From CAYFUT01 sp964346395 (GTDB taxonomy: Bacteria > Bacillota > Halanaerobiia > Halobacteroidales > Halobacteroidaceae), in assembly GCA_964346395.1 (NCBI GenBank), contig CAYFUT010000015.1, forward strand, positions 1 through 42,157: a stretch of DNA of 42,157 bases, written 5' to 3'. Made by a program: the position numbers and the translations under genes. Within the stretch, counting starts at the first letter, position 1, and each line of letters begins with the position of its first letter. Of the stretch, positions 33,776 through 42,103 are shown piece after piece. Under the pieces are notes generated by a model. It made no database searches. It saw only the letters and a program-made list of their open reading frames with translations, and was not told where the DNA came from.

Positions 33776-34354
33776 CTAATTATTGAATTTTCGACTGCCA
33801 GGCTTATCAATCTTCTGCCCCGCTGCGCATAACGGACAATTATCCGGCTCATAAGTCTTAACATCTACTTCTAACATTGCTTTGGTAGGTACACCAAAAT
33901 CAACCCCACCACTGCTTCTATTAACTAAAACACCCACTCCCGCTAATTCTGCTTCCTCCCTCTTAATTACTTCAATTACTTCGTTAACCGATTTTCCGGT
34001 AGTCAACACATCATCCACAACTAACGCTTTATCCGCCGCATTTAACTCAAATCCACGTCTTAATGTCATAGCACCCTCGACTCGTTCCGTAAAAATAGTC
34101 CTCGTTTCTAGAGCAAGCCCCACTGCGTAGGCTAAAGTAACTCCTCCCATGGCCGGGCCAACTACCACATCAAACTCAATATCAGTGAATTTGTCCGCCA
34201 GTGCTTCCGCCAACTTTTGCGCCTGAGTCGGATACTGTAAAACTTGCGCACACTGAAGATACTGGTCACTATGTAACCCAGAACTAAGCTTAAAATGGCC
34301 TTCCTGTAAGACTCCAGTCTTCTTAAAAATCTCGATTACTCGTTCTTCCTGCAT
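33776..34354 (-). CDS. pyrE: orotate phosphoribosyltransferase
   Basis: 192 residues. Converts orotate and PRPP to OMP, the fifth step of UMP synthesis. The PRPP-binding loop is ALVVDDVLTTGKSVNEVIE; the N-terminal substrate block is GHFKLSSGLHSDQYLQCAQVL. The C-terminus carries the NCPLCAAGQKIDKPGSRKF tail of the Firmicutes/archaeal-like subgroup. ATG 34354 follows AAGGAAAGGA. It is the last gene of the pyr operon; the 165-bp spacer from pyrD contains the second palindrome and a 7-nt repeat tract, and the operon terminator follows directly. Confidence 0.95.
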   Translation of the reverse strand: MQEERVIEIFKKTGVLQEGHFKLSSGLHSDQYLQCAQVLQYPTQAQKLAEALADKFTDIEFDVVVGPAMGGVTLAYAVGLALETRTIFTERVEGAMTLRRGFELNAADKALVVDDVLTTGKSVNEVIEVIKREEAELAGVGVLVNRSSGGVDFGVPTKAMLEVDVKTYEPDNCPLCAAGQKIDKPGSRKFNN

Positions 34355-34417
34355 TAATTATCAGTCCTTTCCTTAAGTTTAGGTGGTAAACGAAATCATA
34401 ACTGCGATTTACTAAGG

Positions 34418-34441
34418 AGCGGCATGATATATCATGCCGCT
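34418..34441. repeat. perfect 24-bp palindrome (copy 2)
   Basis: The half-site AGCGGCATGATA is followed by its exact complement, in the pyrD-pyrE spacer. On the plus strand ACATTTTTT follows; on the minus strand, the operon's direction, there is no T-tract, so it should not terminate the pyr mRNA. Confidence 0.8.
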
Positions 34442-34474
34442 ACATTTTTTATCAATTATTCCCTGAATTTGAAT

Positions 34475-34517
34475 TTTCTCATTTCTCATTTCTCATTTCT
34501 CATTTCTCCATTCTCCA
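34475..34517. repeat. 7-nt tandem repeats (TTTCTCA) abutting the pyrD stop
   Basis: Four to five TTTCTCA units run into CCATTCT-type units, ending next to the pyrD stop codon at 34520. Confidence 0.8.
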
Positions 34518-34519
34518 TT

Positions 34520-35431
34520 TTAATTTGCTTTCCCCACAATCTCATCAACGCTATTATATCCATGCTCAACCAGGTAACTCTCAATTCCATCTAAAACTTC
34601 CATCGTCACGGTCGGGTTCACAAAATTTGCCGTCCCGATCGAAACTGCACTTGCGCCGGCCAGCAAAAATTCCAGGGCATCCTCCGGCCTACTGATCCCG
34701 CCCATGCCGATCAGCGGCACCTCTACAGCCTGCGCGGTCTGATAGACCATCCGCACCGCCACCGGTTTTACTGCTGGACCAGATAGACCGCCCATTTTAT
34801 TGGCCAAAATAGGCTCCTGCGCTTCCGTATCTATCTTCATGCCTAGCAACGTATTAATCAGTGAAATAACATCTGTACCTGCTGCTTCCACCGCCCGAGC
34901 AATTTCTGTAATATCAGCTACATTCGGTGATAGCTTCGTAATCAGCGGTAGATCAGTTTCAGTCCGCACAGCTTCTACTACTCCAGCTGCCATTTCCGGC
35001 TCAGTACCAAAAGCTAAACCGCCCTGCTTTACATTCGGACAAGAAATATTAACTTCCAGCGCTGCCACTTCTGATCCGTTTAACTTCCGGGCCAACTGAG
35101 CATATTCTTCCACGGTGTTACCGGAAATATTAACAATTACTTTAAAATCATATTCTTTAATCTGGGGTAGAGTACTTTCTAGAAAGTAGTCAACTCCCGG
35201 ATTCTGCAGGCCAATTGCATTCAGCATCCCCGCCGGCGTTTCCGCAATCCGGGGCGTTGGATTGCCTTGTTTTGGCTGTAGAGTAGTTCCCTTCACCATC
35301 ACACCACCTAATCGATTGATATCTATATAATCTTCATACTCTGTTCCAAAACCAAAAGTTCCCGAGGCAGCCGTCACCGGATTCGGTAGCTGTAAACCAT
35401 TTAAATCCACTGCTAAATCTACTTTACTCAT
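34520..35431 (-). CDS. pyrD: dihydroorotate dehydrogenase, class 1B catalytic subunit
   Basis: 303 residues, the PyrDB type that oxidises dihydroorotate to orotate and passes electrons through PyrK to NAD. FMN-barrel motifs: NPVTAASGTFGFG near the N-terminus, EVNISCPNVKQGG with the catalytic Cys of the class 1 enzymes, and IGMGGISRPEDALEFLLAGASAVSIG for the phosphate-binding end. ATG 35431 lies inside the 3' end of pyrK, giving an 8-bp overlap and likely coupling; the ribosome site GGAAGGTGA is within pyrK. Confidence 0.97.
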   Translation of the reverse strand: MSKVDLAVDLNGLQLPNPVTAASGTFGFGTEYEDYIDINRLGGVMVKGTTLQPKQGNPTPRIAETPAGMLNAIGLQNPGVDYFLESTLPQIKEYDFKVIVNISGNTVEEYAQLARKLNGSEVAALEVNISCPNVKQGGLAFGTEPEMAAGVVEAVRTETDLPLITKLSPNVADITEIARAVEAAGTDVISLINTLLGMKIDTEAQEPILANKMGGLSGPAVKPVAVRMVYQTAQAVEVPLIGMGGISRPEDALEFLLAGASAVSIGTANFVNPTVTMEVLDGIESYLVEHGYNSVDEIVGKAN

Positions 35432-36218
35432 CAAAAATCACCTTCCTCACCGGAAAGATCGGCCCATCAGTACAGGCTTTTTGGTACTCCCAGTTTCCTG
35501 CAGAGCTAACTTTGACTTGACAGACACAGGATAAACAAGCACCCGTGCCGCAGCCCATTCGCTCCTCCAGCGAGGCTTCCCCACTAATTTGCTCCTCCTG
35601 AGCCCAGTGCTGCACTGCCTCCATCATCGGAGTTGGCCCGCAGGTATAAACATGATCAAACCCAGAGTCCTTCGGCAGCAAATCAGTTACAAACCCCTGC
35701 TGACCGCAAGTACCATCTTCGGTAGCTGCTTTTGTTTTTACTCCTAACGTCTGGTAATAACTCAAATTTAATAGTCCGCTTTTACTCTCTGCTCCCAAAA
35801 AAACAGTAACATCCGCCGTCTCAATTAATTTCTTCACTAACGGTAATAGGGGAGCAATGCCCATTCCCCCACCGACTACTGCTACTTTTTCTCGCTCATC
35901 AGAAATTGAAAACCCATTGCCCAACGGCCCCATTAAATCTACTTGGTCTCCAGGCTGGAGCTGAGATAATAATTTAGTTCCCCGCCCAATCACCCGGTAA
36001 ATAATAGTAATTTTCCCCTGAGCCGGATCAAACTCATTAAAACTAAGCGGCCGGCGCAGCAACGGGTCATGGCTTCCCCCATCATTTGCCCACTTAAGGT
36101 GAACAAACTGTCCAGGACAGGCCTGCTTAGCAATTTCCGGGGCTTTAATTTCCAGCTTAAAATCGCCCGGGCCAACTTCCTGATTAGATATTACTTCTCT
36201 AATTACACGCTGCGGCAT
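35424..36218 (-). CDS. pyrK: dihydroorotate dehydrogenase electron-transfer subunit
   Basis: 264 residues. FAD domain with RRPLSFNEFD, NAD domain starting VAVVGGGMGIAPLLPLV, and a C-terminal [2Fe-2S] loop with cysteines in MGCGTGACLSCVCQVK plus the later Cys in YQKACTDGP. It pairs with PyrDB. ATG 36218 follows AAAGGATG, which lies directly after the AATTGATA-type repeat tract. It overlaps pyrD by 8 bp. Confidence 0.96.
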   Translation of the reverse strand: MPQRVIREVISNQEVGPGDFKLEIKAPEIAKQACPGQFVHLKWANDGGSHDPLLRRPLSFNEFDPAQGKITIIYRVIGRGTKLLSQLQPGDQVDLMGPLGNGFSISDEREKVAVVGGGMGIAPLLPLVKKLIETADVTVFLGAESKSGLLNLSYYQTLGVKTKAATEDGTCGQQGFVTDLLPKDSGFDHVYTCGPTPMMEAVQHWAQEEQISGEASLEERMGCGTGACLSCVCQVKVSSAGNWEYQKACTDGPIFPVRKVIFDE

Positions 36219-36235
36219 ACTATAACATCCTTTCT

Positions 36236-36264
36236 AATTGACAATTGATAATTGATAATGAACA
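36236..36264. repeat. 7-nt tandem repeats (ATTGATA-type) before pyrK
   Basis: AATTGACAATTGATAATTGATAATG: three to four degenerate 7-nt units just upstream of the pyrK ribosome site. Confidence 0.7.
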
Positions 36265-36299
36265 ATTAAAATTCAAAATATTAAACACGAGATTTTTTT

Positions 36300-36333
36300 A
36301 TTGTCAATTTTACATTGTCAATTGTTAATTTTC
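36300..36333. repeat. 7-nt repeats (TTGTCAA-type) at the carB stop
   Basis: Spaced ATTGTCAA units run into and include the carB stop codon, whose last codons read GAA AAT TAA. Together with 36236-36264 this fills most of the 106-bp carB-pyrK spacer. Confidence 0.65.
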
Positions 36334-39300
36334 TATCACATAGTCCTGCAGAGCTTTCACCGTCAACTTTTCGCCCGAGCTAAACTCCTGCAGCACATGC
36401 AAAATTGCTTCTGTCGTATCTAAAGAAGTTAAGCAAGGCACTCCCATTTCCACAGCTGTTCTTCTGATCTGAAAACCGTCGCGGGCCGGAATTTTACCTT
36501 TAGTTAACGTATTGACCACTAGATCAACCTCATCTCCATTGATTAAGTCAATTACATTGGGAGAACCTTCCGATAATTTCTTGACTTCTTCTACTTCTAC
36601 CCCTTCTGTTCTTAAGGCTTGGGCAGTCCCCTCGGTAGCTACAATATTAAACCCTAAGTTAGCAAACTCTTTAATATACGGAATAGCTTCTTGCTTATCT
36701 CTATCAGCAATGGTAGCCAGAATAGTTCCAGCTTCTGGAATATCAATTCCGGCTGCTATAAAGCCTTTATAAAGTGCCTTTTCATAATCATGATCAAAAC
36801 CAAGCACTTCTCCTGTCGACTTCATTTCGGGACCTAAATTAGTATCCACTTTATTCAGCTTCGACATAGAGAAAACCGGCACTTTTACAGCCACATGATC
36901 TTGTTTAGGCACTACTCCTGTTTCATAGCCTAAATCAGTTAAATCTTGACCGAGCATTGCTTTTGTAGCTAGCTTAACCATCGGTACTCCCGTAACCTTA
37001 CTTAAGTAAGGAATCGTTCGACTGGAGCGGGGATTAACTTCCAGTACATAGACATCTTCATCCTGGACTACAAACTGAATATTAACTAAACCTTCCACTC
37101 CTAACTCTCGGGCCAACTTAATCGTATAATCAGCTATCTTCTCTTCTACTTCTTCCGCAATATTTTGCGTAGGATAAACAGCAATACTATCCCCCGAATG
37201 AATCCCAGCTCGTTCTACGTGTTCCATAATTCCGGGAATCACAACTGTCTCTCCATCAGCAATCGCATCCACTTCAATCTCAGCACCCTCAATATAATTA
37301 TCAATCAAGATTGGGCGCTCAGGATCCACTTTAACCGCATTTTGTACATACCCCAGCAGATCTTCCTGATCATAAACAACTTCCATAGCTCGTCCGCCCA
37401 GTACATAAGAAGGCCTCACTAAAACTGGATAACCAATTTCCTCGGCAATCTCTTCTGCTTCTGCTACCGAAAAGGCTACATCCCCAGTCGGAGCCGGAAT
37501 ATCATGCTTGCCCAGTAGCTGAATAAATTTATCCCGATCTTCAGCCAGATCAATTGCTTCCACACTAGTTCCTAAGATATTAACTCCCTCTTCCGCCAGC
37601 GGCCGAGCTAGATTAACCGAAGTCTGTCCGCCAAACTGAACAATAACCCCTTCTGGATCTTCCTGTTCAATAATATGCATGACATCCTCTTTCGTCAGCG
37701 GCTCAAAATAAAGCCGGTCGGAAGTATCAAAATCTGTACTCACCGTTTCCGGATTATTATTAGCAATTATTGATTCGTAACCCGCTTCGTCCAACGCCCA
37801 GACCGAATGGACACTGCAGTAGTCAAACTCAATCCCCTGGCCGATACGGATCGGACCCGAACCAAGCACCATCACCTTATCTCTATCTGTCGGTTCTGCT
37901 TCATCAGTCCGTTCATAAGAAGAATAATAATACGGCGTCGCCGCTTCAAATTCTGCTGCACAGGTATCTACCATCTTATAGACCGGCCTGATTTCTTCTT
38001 GCCGGCGGAAACTTTTAATTTCTGTTTCCTGCTGCCCAGTTAACTGAGCAATTTCCGCATCCGAAAAGCCAACTTCTTTTACCTCCGCCAACAGTTCAGG
38101 TGTCAACTCTTCTGTTTCTAACCGTTCTTCATAGTCGATAATATTCTTCATTTTATGGAGGAAGAAACGAGTTATTTGCGTTATTTCATGTAGTTCTTCG
38201 ACACTATAACCGCGCCGCAGGGCCTCAGCAAGAGCAAATATGCGCTGGTCATCAGCCCACTTAATCTGTTTTTCCAATTCTTCATTAGTAACTTGTTCTA
38301 TATCTTCATGCTTAAATCCAGTAGCTCCAATTTCCAGCGAACGAACGGCCTTTAGAAAAGAAGATTCAATAGTCCGCTCAATGGACATCACTTCGCCAGT
38401 AGCTTTCATCTGCGTACCTAACTCCCGATCCGCATAGTGAAATTTATCAAACGGCCAGCGCGGTATCTTGGTCACCACATAATCAAGCGCCGGTTCAAAA
38501 CAGGCCTGAGTCTCCTGGGTAATAGCATTCTCAATTTCATCTAGCGTATACCCCAGGGCAATTTTAGCCGACACCTTAGCTATCGGATATCCAGTAGCCT
38601 TTGACGCCAGAGCACTCGAACGGCTAACTCGAGGATTAACCTCAATAATATAGTACTGGAAACTATCCGGATCCAGAGCAAACTGCACATTACAGCCGCC
38701 TTCAATTCCCAGCGCATCAATTACTTTCAGCGCTGAACTCCGCAGCATCTGGTATTCCTTATCAGTCATCGTCTGACTGGGCGCTACTACAATACTATCG
38801 CCGGTATGAATGCCCACCGGATCGAAATTCTCCATATTACAGACATTAATACAGTTGCCGTTACTGTCCCGCATCACTTCATATTCTATCTCTTTCCAGC
38901 CTTTGATACTCTTTTCAATCAAGATTTCCCCGATTAAGCTATGTTTAAAACCACGACCCGCAATTGTTTCCAGTTCTTCGAGATTATTGGCTACTCCTCC
39001 ACCGGTACCCCCCATGGTATAAGCCGGCCGCACAATAACCGGAAAACCGATTTCATTAGCAACATGTTTGGCCTCTGTCATATTATCAGTAATTGTACTG
39101 TCCAGTACCGGTTCGTCAATCTCATTCATCAGCTGACTGAAAGAATTTCTATCTTCCGCCTGCTGAATAGTATCCAGCGGCGTACCCAGCATCTCGACAT
39201 TATATTCTTCTAAAATCCCTGTTTCTGCTAGATCAACCGCCAAATTAAGCCCCGTCTGACCGCCTAATGTAGGCAGTAAGGCATCCGGATTCTCCTTTTT

Positions 39301-39534
39301 CACTATTTCAACAACTGACTCTACTGTCAGCGGTTCTAAATAAACTCGCTCCGCCATATTCCAGTCCGTCATAATCGTCGCTGGATTGCTGTTAACCAGC
39401 ACTACTTCCAGCCCTTCATCATGAAGCGCCCGACAGGCCTGACTACCGGAATAATCAAATTCTGCCGCCTGACCAATAATAATCGGCCCTGAGCCGATGA
39501 CCATAACTTGTTCCAAATCTTTATCCTTAATCAT
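36325..39534 (-). CDS. carB: carbamoyl-phosphate synthase large subunit
   Basis: 1069 residues, full length. Two homologous ATP-grasp halves: MVIGSGPIIIGQAAEFDYSG with the PAYTMGGTGGG loop in the first, VLGSGPIRIGQGIEFDYCSV with the PSYVLGGRAMEVV loop in the second, and conserved EVNPR metal-ligand blocks in both (EVNPRVSRSSAL, EVNPRSSRTIPYL). The C-terminal MGS-like allosteric domain starts near 930 (GTILATIADRDKQEAIPY). It makes carbamoyl phosphate with CarA. ATG 39534 follows AAGGAGG. Codon use is unremarkable. Confidence 0.98.
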   Translation of the reverse strand: MIKDKDLEQVMVIGSGPIIIGQAAEFDYSGSQACRALHDEGLEVVLVNSNPATIMTDWNMAERVYLEPLTVESVVEIVKKENPDALLPTLGGQTGLNLAVDLAETGILEEYNVEMLGTPLDTIQQAEDRNSFSQLMNEIDEPVLDSTITDNMTEAKHVANEIGFPVIVRPAYTMGGTGGGVANNLEELETIAGRGFKHSLIGEILIEKSIKGWKEIEYEVMRDSNGNCINVCNMENFDPVGIHTGDSIVVAPSQTMTDKEYQMLRSSALKVIDALGIEGGCNVQFALDPDSFQYYIIEVNPRVSRSSALASKATGYPIAKVSAKIALGYTLDEIENAITQETQACFEPALDYVVTKIPRWPFDKFHYADRELGTQMKATGEVMSIERTIESSFLKAVRSLEIGATGFKHEDIEQVTNEELEKQIKWADDQRIFALAEALRRGYSVEELHEITQITRFFLHKMKNIIDYEERLETEELTPELLAEVKEVGFSDAEIAQLTGQQETEIKSFRRQEEIRPVYKMVDTCAAEFEAATPYYYSSYERTDEAEPTDRDKVMVLGSGPIRIGQGIEFDYCSVHSVWALDEAGYESIIANNNPETVSTDFDTSDRLYFEPLTKEDVMHIIEQEDPEGVIVQFGGQTSVNLARPLAEEGVNILGTSVEAIDLAEDRDKFIQLLGKHDIPAPTGDVAFSVAEAEEIAEEIGYPVLVRPSYVLGGRAMEVVYDQEDLLGYVQNAVKVDPERPILIDNYIEGAEIEVDAIADGETVVIPGIMEHVERAGIHSGDSIAVYPTQNIAEEVEEKIADYTIKLARELGVEGLVNIQFVVQDEDVYVLEVNPRSSRTIPYLSKVTGVPMVKLATKAMLGQDLTDLGYETGVVPKQDHVAVKVPVFSMSKLNKVDTNLGPEMKSTGEVLGFDHDYEKALYKGFIAAGIDIPEAGTILATIADRDKQEAIPYIKEFANLGFNIVATEGTAQALRTEGVEVEEVKKLSEGSPNVIDLINGDEVDLVVNTLTKGKIPARDGFQIRRTAVEMGVPCLTSLDTTEAILHVLQEFSSGEKLTVKALQDYVIEN

Positions 39535-39551
39535 TTTTTTACCTCCTTGTT

Positions 39552-39680
39552 AGTTAAAAAAACAGTGGATAATTGATAGTTGACAGTTAAATTCAAAACC
39601 AAAAATTTTCAATTAATGTTTTTAACTATACACTGTCAACTATACACTATACACTATAAACTATACACTATACACTGTTA
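39552..39680. repeat. 7-nt tandem repeats (ACTATAC-type) between carA and carB
   Basis: 39619-39680 is a long run of CTATACA/CTGTCAA variants, and 39552-39572 holds ATTGATAGTTGACAG units. The run extends into the carA coding end, so its last codons (AAC AGT GTA TAG) are repeat sequence. Confidence 0.8.
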
Positions 39681-40750
39681 TCTATCAGTTCAATAAACTC
39701 ATCAAATAAATAATGAGAATCTTCTGGCCCCGGCGATGCTTCTGGATGATACTGGACAGAAAAGACCGGTAATTCTTTATGGCTAACTCCTTCTACCGTC
39801 TGGTCATTGACATTAATATGAGTTACGTCAATCTCCTCTTGTGGTAAAGTCTCAGCATCGACAGCAAACCCGTGATTCTGGGACGTAATATAGACCCGGT
39901 TCGTCTCTAAATCTTTGACTGGATGATTTACCCCTCGGTGGCCGAATTTTAACTTATAAGTCTCAGCTCCCCAGGCTAAGCTGATTAACTGATGCCCTAA
40001 ACAGATCCCAAAGATCGGCACCTGGCCCATTAGCTCCTGCACAGTATCTACCACATAGGAAGCATCCTGGGGATCGCCCGGTCCGTTAGAAAGCATCACC
40101 CCGTCGGGATTGTGAGCCAAAACCTCTTCAGGTGAAGTATCAGCCGGAACTACTGCCACTTCACAATCTCTACCGACTAGCGAACGAACAATATTTTCTT
40201 TCGCCCCACAGTCAATCAACACTACTTTATACTGGTTGTCGATACCTACTCTAAACACTTCGTCTCTAGTTACTTGACCTACTAAATCGCGGCCCGAAAG
40301 CCCCGGCGCCTGTTTTGCCTTAGCCACTAGCTCTTCTTTCGGCAGCTCTTCAGTAGTAATAATTCCCTTCATTGTTCCTTCAATCCGCAGCCGTTTAGTC
40401 AACGCCCGCGTATCAATATCAGCAATGCCGACAATTTCATTTTCTTGTAGATAACTTTCTAGTTTTTGCTGCGCCCGCCAGTTACTAGGATTCTGGCAGA
40501 ATTCTTTGACTACAAAGCCTTCCACATGAGAAGTATAAGATTCTACATCTTCTTCGTTAATTCCATAGTTTCCGATCATTGGATAAGTCATCGTCACAAT
40601 TTCCCCTTTATAAGAAGGGTCGGTTAAAATTTCCTGATAACCGGTCATCCCTGTATTAAAAACAATTTCTCCTTCTGTCTTTCCTTCCGCCCCAAAACTT
40701 TCGCCGGTAAAAATAGTTCCATCTTCAAGCACTAATTTAGCCTGCGGCAT
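39668..40750 (-). CDS. carA: carbamoyl-phosphate synthase small subunit (glutaminase)
   Basis: 360 residues. The N-terminal CarA domain begins MPQAKLVLEDGTIFTGESFG with the FNTGMTGYQEILTDPSY signature. The C-terminal class I glutaminase has the nucleophile Cys in IFGICLGHQLISLAWG and the His-Glu pair in VQYHPEASPGPEDS. It supplies ammonia to CarB. The last three residues (NSV) are encoded by the 7-nt repeat tract. ATG 40750 follows AGGAGGG. Confidence 0.98.
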   Translation of the reverse strand: MPQAKLVLEDGTIFTGESFGAEGKTEGEIVFNTGMTGYQEILTDPSYKGEIVTMTYPMIGNYGINEEDVESYTSHVEGFVVKEFCQNPSNWRAQQKLESYLQENEIVGIADIDTRALTKRLRIEGTMKGIITTEELPKEELVAKAKQAPGLSGRDLVGQVTRDEVFRVGIDNQYKVVLIDCGAKENIVRSLVGRDCEVAVVPADTSPEEVLAHNPDGVMLSNGPGDPQDASYVVDTVQELMGQVPIFGICLGHQLISLAWGAETYKLKFGHRGVNHPVKDLETNRVYITSQNHGFAVDAETLPQEEIDVTHINVNDQTVEGVSHKELPVFSVQYHPEASPGPEDSHYLFDEFIELIDNSV

Positions 40751-40774
40751 GTTTATCCCTCCTGATTGGAATTT

Positions 40775-41111
40775 ACAATTTAAAATTGATAATTAACAAT
40801 TTACTTCAACACCATACAAACAATTTAAACTAATTTTTAACTGATAAATATTTTCTCAATTTTTTTAGAAGTTGACTTTTAATTGTAAATTGTCAACTGT
40901 CAACTATCAACTGTTAACTGTCAACTTATTTTTTATTTGCCAGTGCTCGGTTAATCNNNNNNNNNNNNNNNNNNNNNNNNNNNNNNNNNNNNNNNNNNNN
41001 NNNNNNNNNNNNNNNNNNNNNNNNNNNNNNNNNNNNNNNNNNNNNNNNNNNNNNNNAACTATCAACTGTTAACTGTCAACTTATTTTTTATTTGCCAGTG
41101 CTCGGTTAATC
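40775..41111. other. pyrF-carA spacer: 7-nt repeats and a false gap with 55-bp duplication
   Basis: AACTGTC/AACTATC units occupy about 40890-40925, with ATTGATA-type units near 40785-40803. Bases 40902-40956 and 41057-41111 are identical over exactly 55 bp around 100 N (40957-41056); the left copy includes the last codons of pyrF. Removing 155 bp gives a true pyrF-carA spacer of about 175 bp. Confidence 0.85.
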
Positions 41112-42010
41112 TCAGTTTTCATCTCTTCCGCTGCTTGGGCAGCTGCCTGCTGATAGTCGTCACTATACTTGTCCTGTTCATAAGCAAAAATAATTCCGCG
41201 CGCTGAATTGACCACTGCTCCCAGGCCGTCTTCATGAAAGCAGGGAACTACATCATCTGCTCCTCCACCCTGAGCGCCGTAACCAGGCACTAAAAAGTAA
41301 GCATCCTTCATTATTTTTCGCAATCGTTCTGCTTCTTGCGGATAAGTAGCTCCTACTACGGCACCAATAGAGCTATATCCAGTTTTTCCTTTAACTTCTA
41401 CTCCCCAGTCGGCTACTAAGTGGGCCAACTTTTCATAGACAAGCTCGCCGTCTGTAGTTTCCAAATCCTGCACCTCTCCTGCCGACGGATTAGACGTCCG
41501 CACTAAAACGAAAATCCCTTTTCCCTCTTCTCGGCAGACATCCACAAACGGCTTAATTCCGTCGGTACCCAAATAAGGAGTTACCGTTAAACTATCAGCT
41601 TCAGCAGTTAATTCTTCCTTCGGCCAAAAATCAGGCCGGCCTAAATGAGCCGCTGCATAAGCCTCAGCCGTCGAGCCGATATCATTCCGCTTGGCATCAG
41701 CAATTACTACTAACCCTTGTTCTTTAGCATAACTCACAGTTTCTATAAAAGCTTTAACCCCCGGCGCTCCGTACTGTTCATAAAAAGCCCGCTGCGGTTT
41801 AACAGCCGGCACATATTCCTTAACGGCATCAATGATCCCCCGATTGAATTCCAGAAAAGCCTGCCCTGCTGCCTCAGCAGTTGGCCCGTATTCTTCTTTA
41901 GCTTTTGTTTTTATCTCTTGAGGAATTCGCTTCAAGCGAGGATCTAGACCTACACAACCGCGACTATTCTTCTTTTTTGACTGCTTGATCAATCTATCAG
42001 CAAAATTCAT
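41081..42010 (-). CDS. pyrF: orotidine 5'-phosphate decarboxylase, long (type 2) form
   Basis: 309 residues, longer than the common 230-residue form and of the type 2 family. The catalytic block is VVIADAKRNDIGSTAEAYA with Lys107 in DAKRND; the N-terminal FADRLIKQSKKKNSRGCVGLDP and the C-terminal YFLVPGYGAQGGG are typical of the group. It converts OMP to UMP. First visible gene of the operon; upstream members such as pyrR, pyrB or pyrC would lie to the right of the window. ATG 42010 has a GAGGAAAAGGGG site. It is intact, with its 3' end duplicated by the contig overlap. Confidence 0.96.
   Translation of the reverse strand: MNFADRLIKQSKKKNSRGCVGLDPRLKRIPQEIKTKAKEEYGPTAEAAGQAFLEFNRGIIDAVKEYVPAVKPQRAFYEQYGAPGVKAFIETVSYAKEQGLVVIADAKRNDIGSTAEAYAAAHLGRPDFWPKEELTAEADSLTVTPYLGTDGIKPFVDVCREEGKGIFVLVRTSNPSAGEVQDLETTDGELVYEKLAHLVADWGVEVKGKTGYSSIGAVVGATYPQEAERLRKIMKDAYFLVPGYGAQGGGADDVVPCFHEDGLGAVVNSARGIIFAYEQDKYSDDYQQAAAQAAEEMKTEINRALANKK
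41422..41887. repeat. two intragenic AGTTGGCCC words in pyrF
   Basis: GGGCCAACT at 41422-41430 (the only copy not followed by G, since it reads AGTTGGCCCA) and AGTTGGCCC at 41879-41887, on opposite strands and in different frames (KLAH and YGPTA). Confidence 0.75.
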
Positions 42011-42103
42011 GTCCCCTTTTCCTCCTCAATTTTATTTTACACTTTTATCTTTTCTTCTTTCTTTCCCAGTTTCTATTTTAATTTTTATCTTGCATTTTTT
42101 ACT

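Larger units (their letters stand above)
34155..37118. repeat. cluster of intragenic AGTTGGCCC words in the pyr genes
   Basis: Exact copies at 34155-34163 (pyrE), 35089-35097 (pyrD), 35631-35639 and 36169-36177 (pyrK) and 37110-37118 (carB). They fall in different reading frames and encode different peptides (VVGPAM, QLARK, CGPTP, VGPGD, LARE), so the shared unit is DNA, not protein. Other copies: 721, 747, 1876, 3557, 9352, 11432, 18894, 18915, 21854, 41422 and 41879 (start positions). Confidence 0.8.

Noticed and set aside
33601..33864. 87-codon minus-strand frame running from pyrE into the spacer
   Set aside because: Its first half is an alternative frame of pyrE and it crosses the pyrE terminator, so it is not a single gene. 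The last 42 codons are noted separately as a possible remnant.
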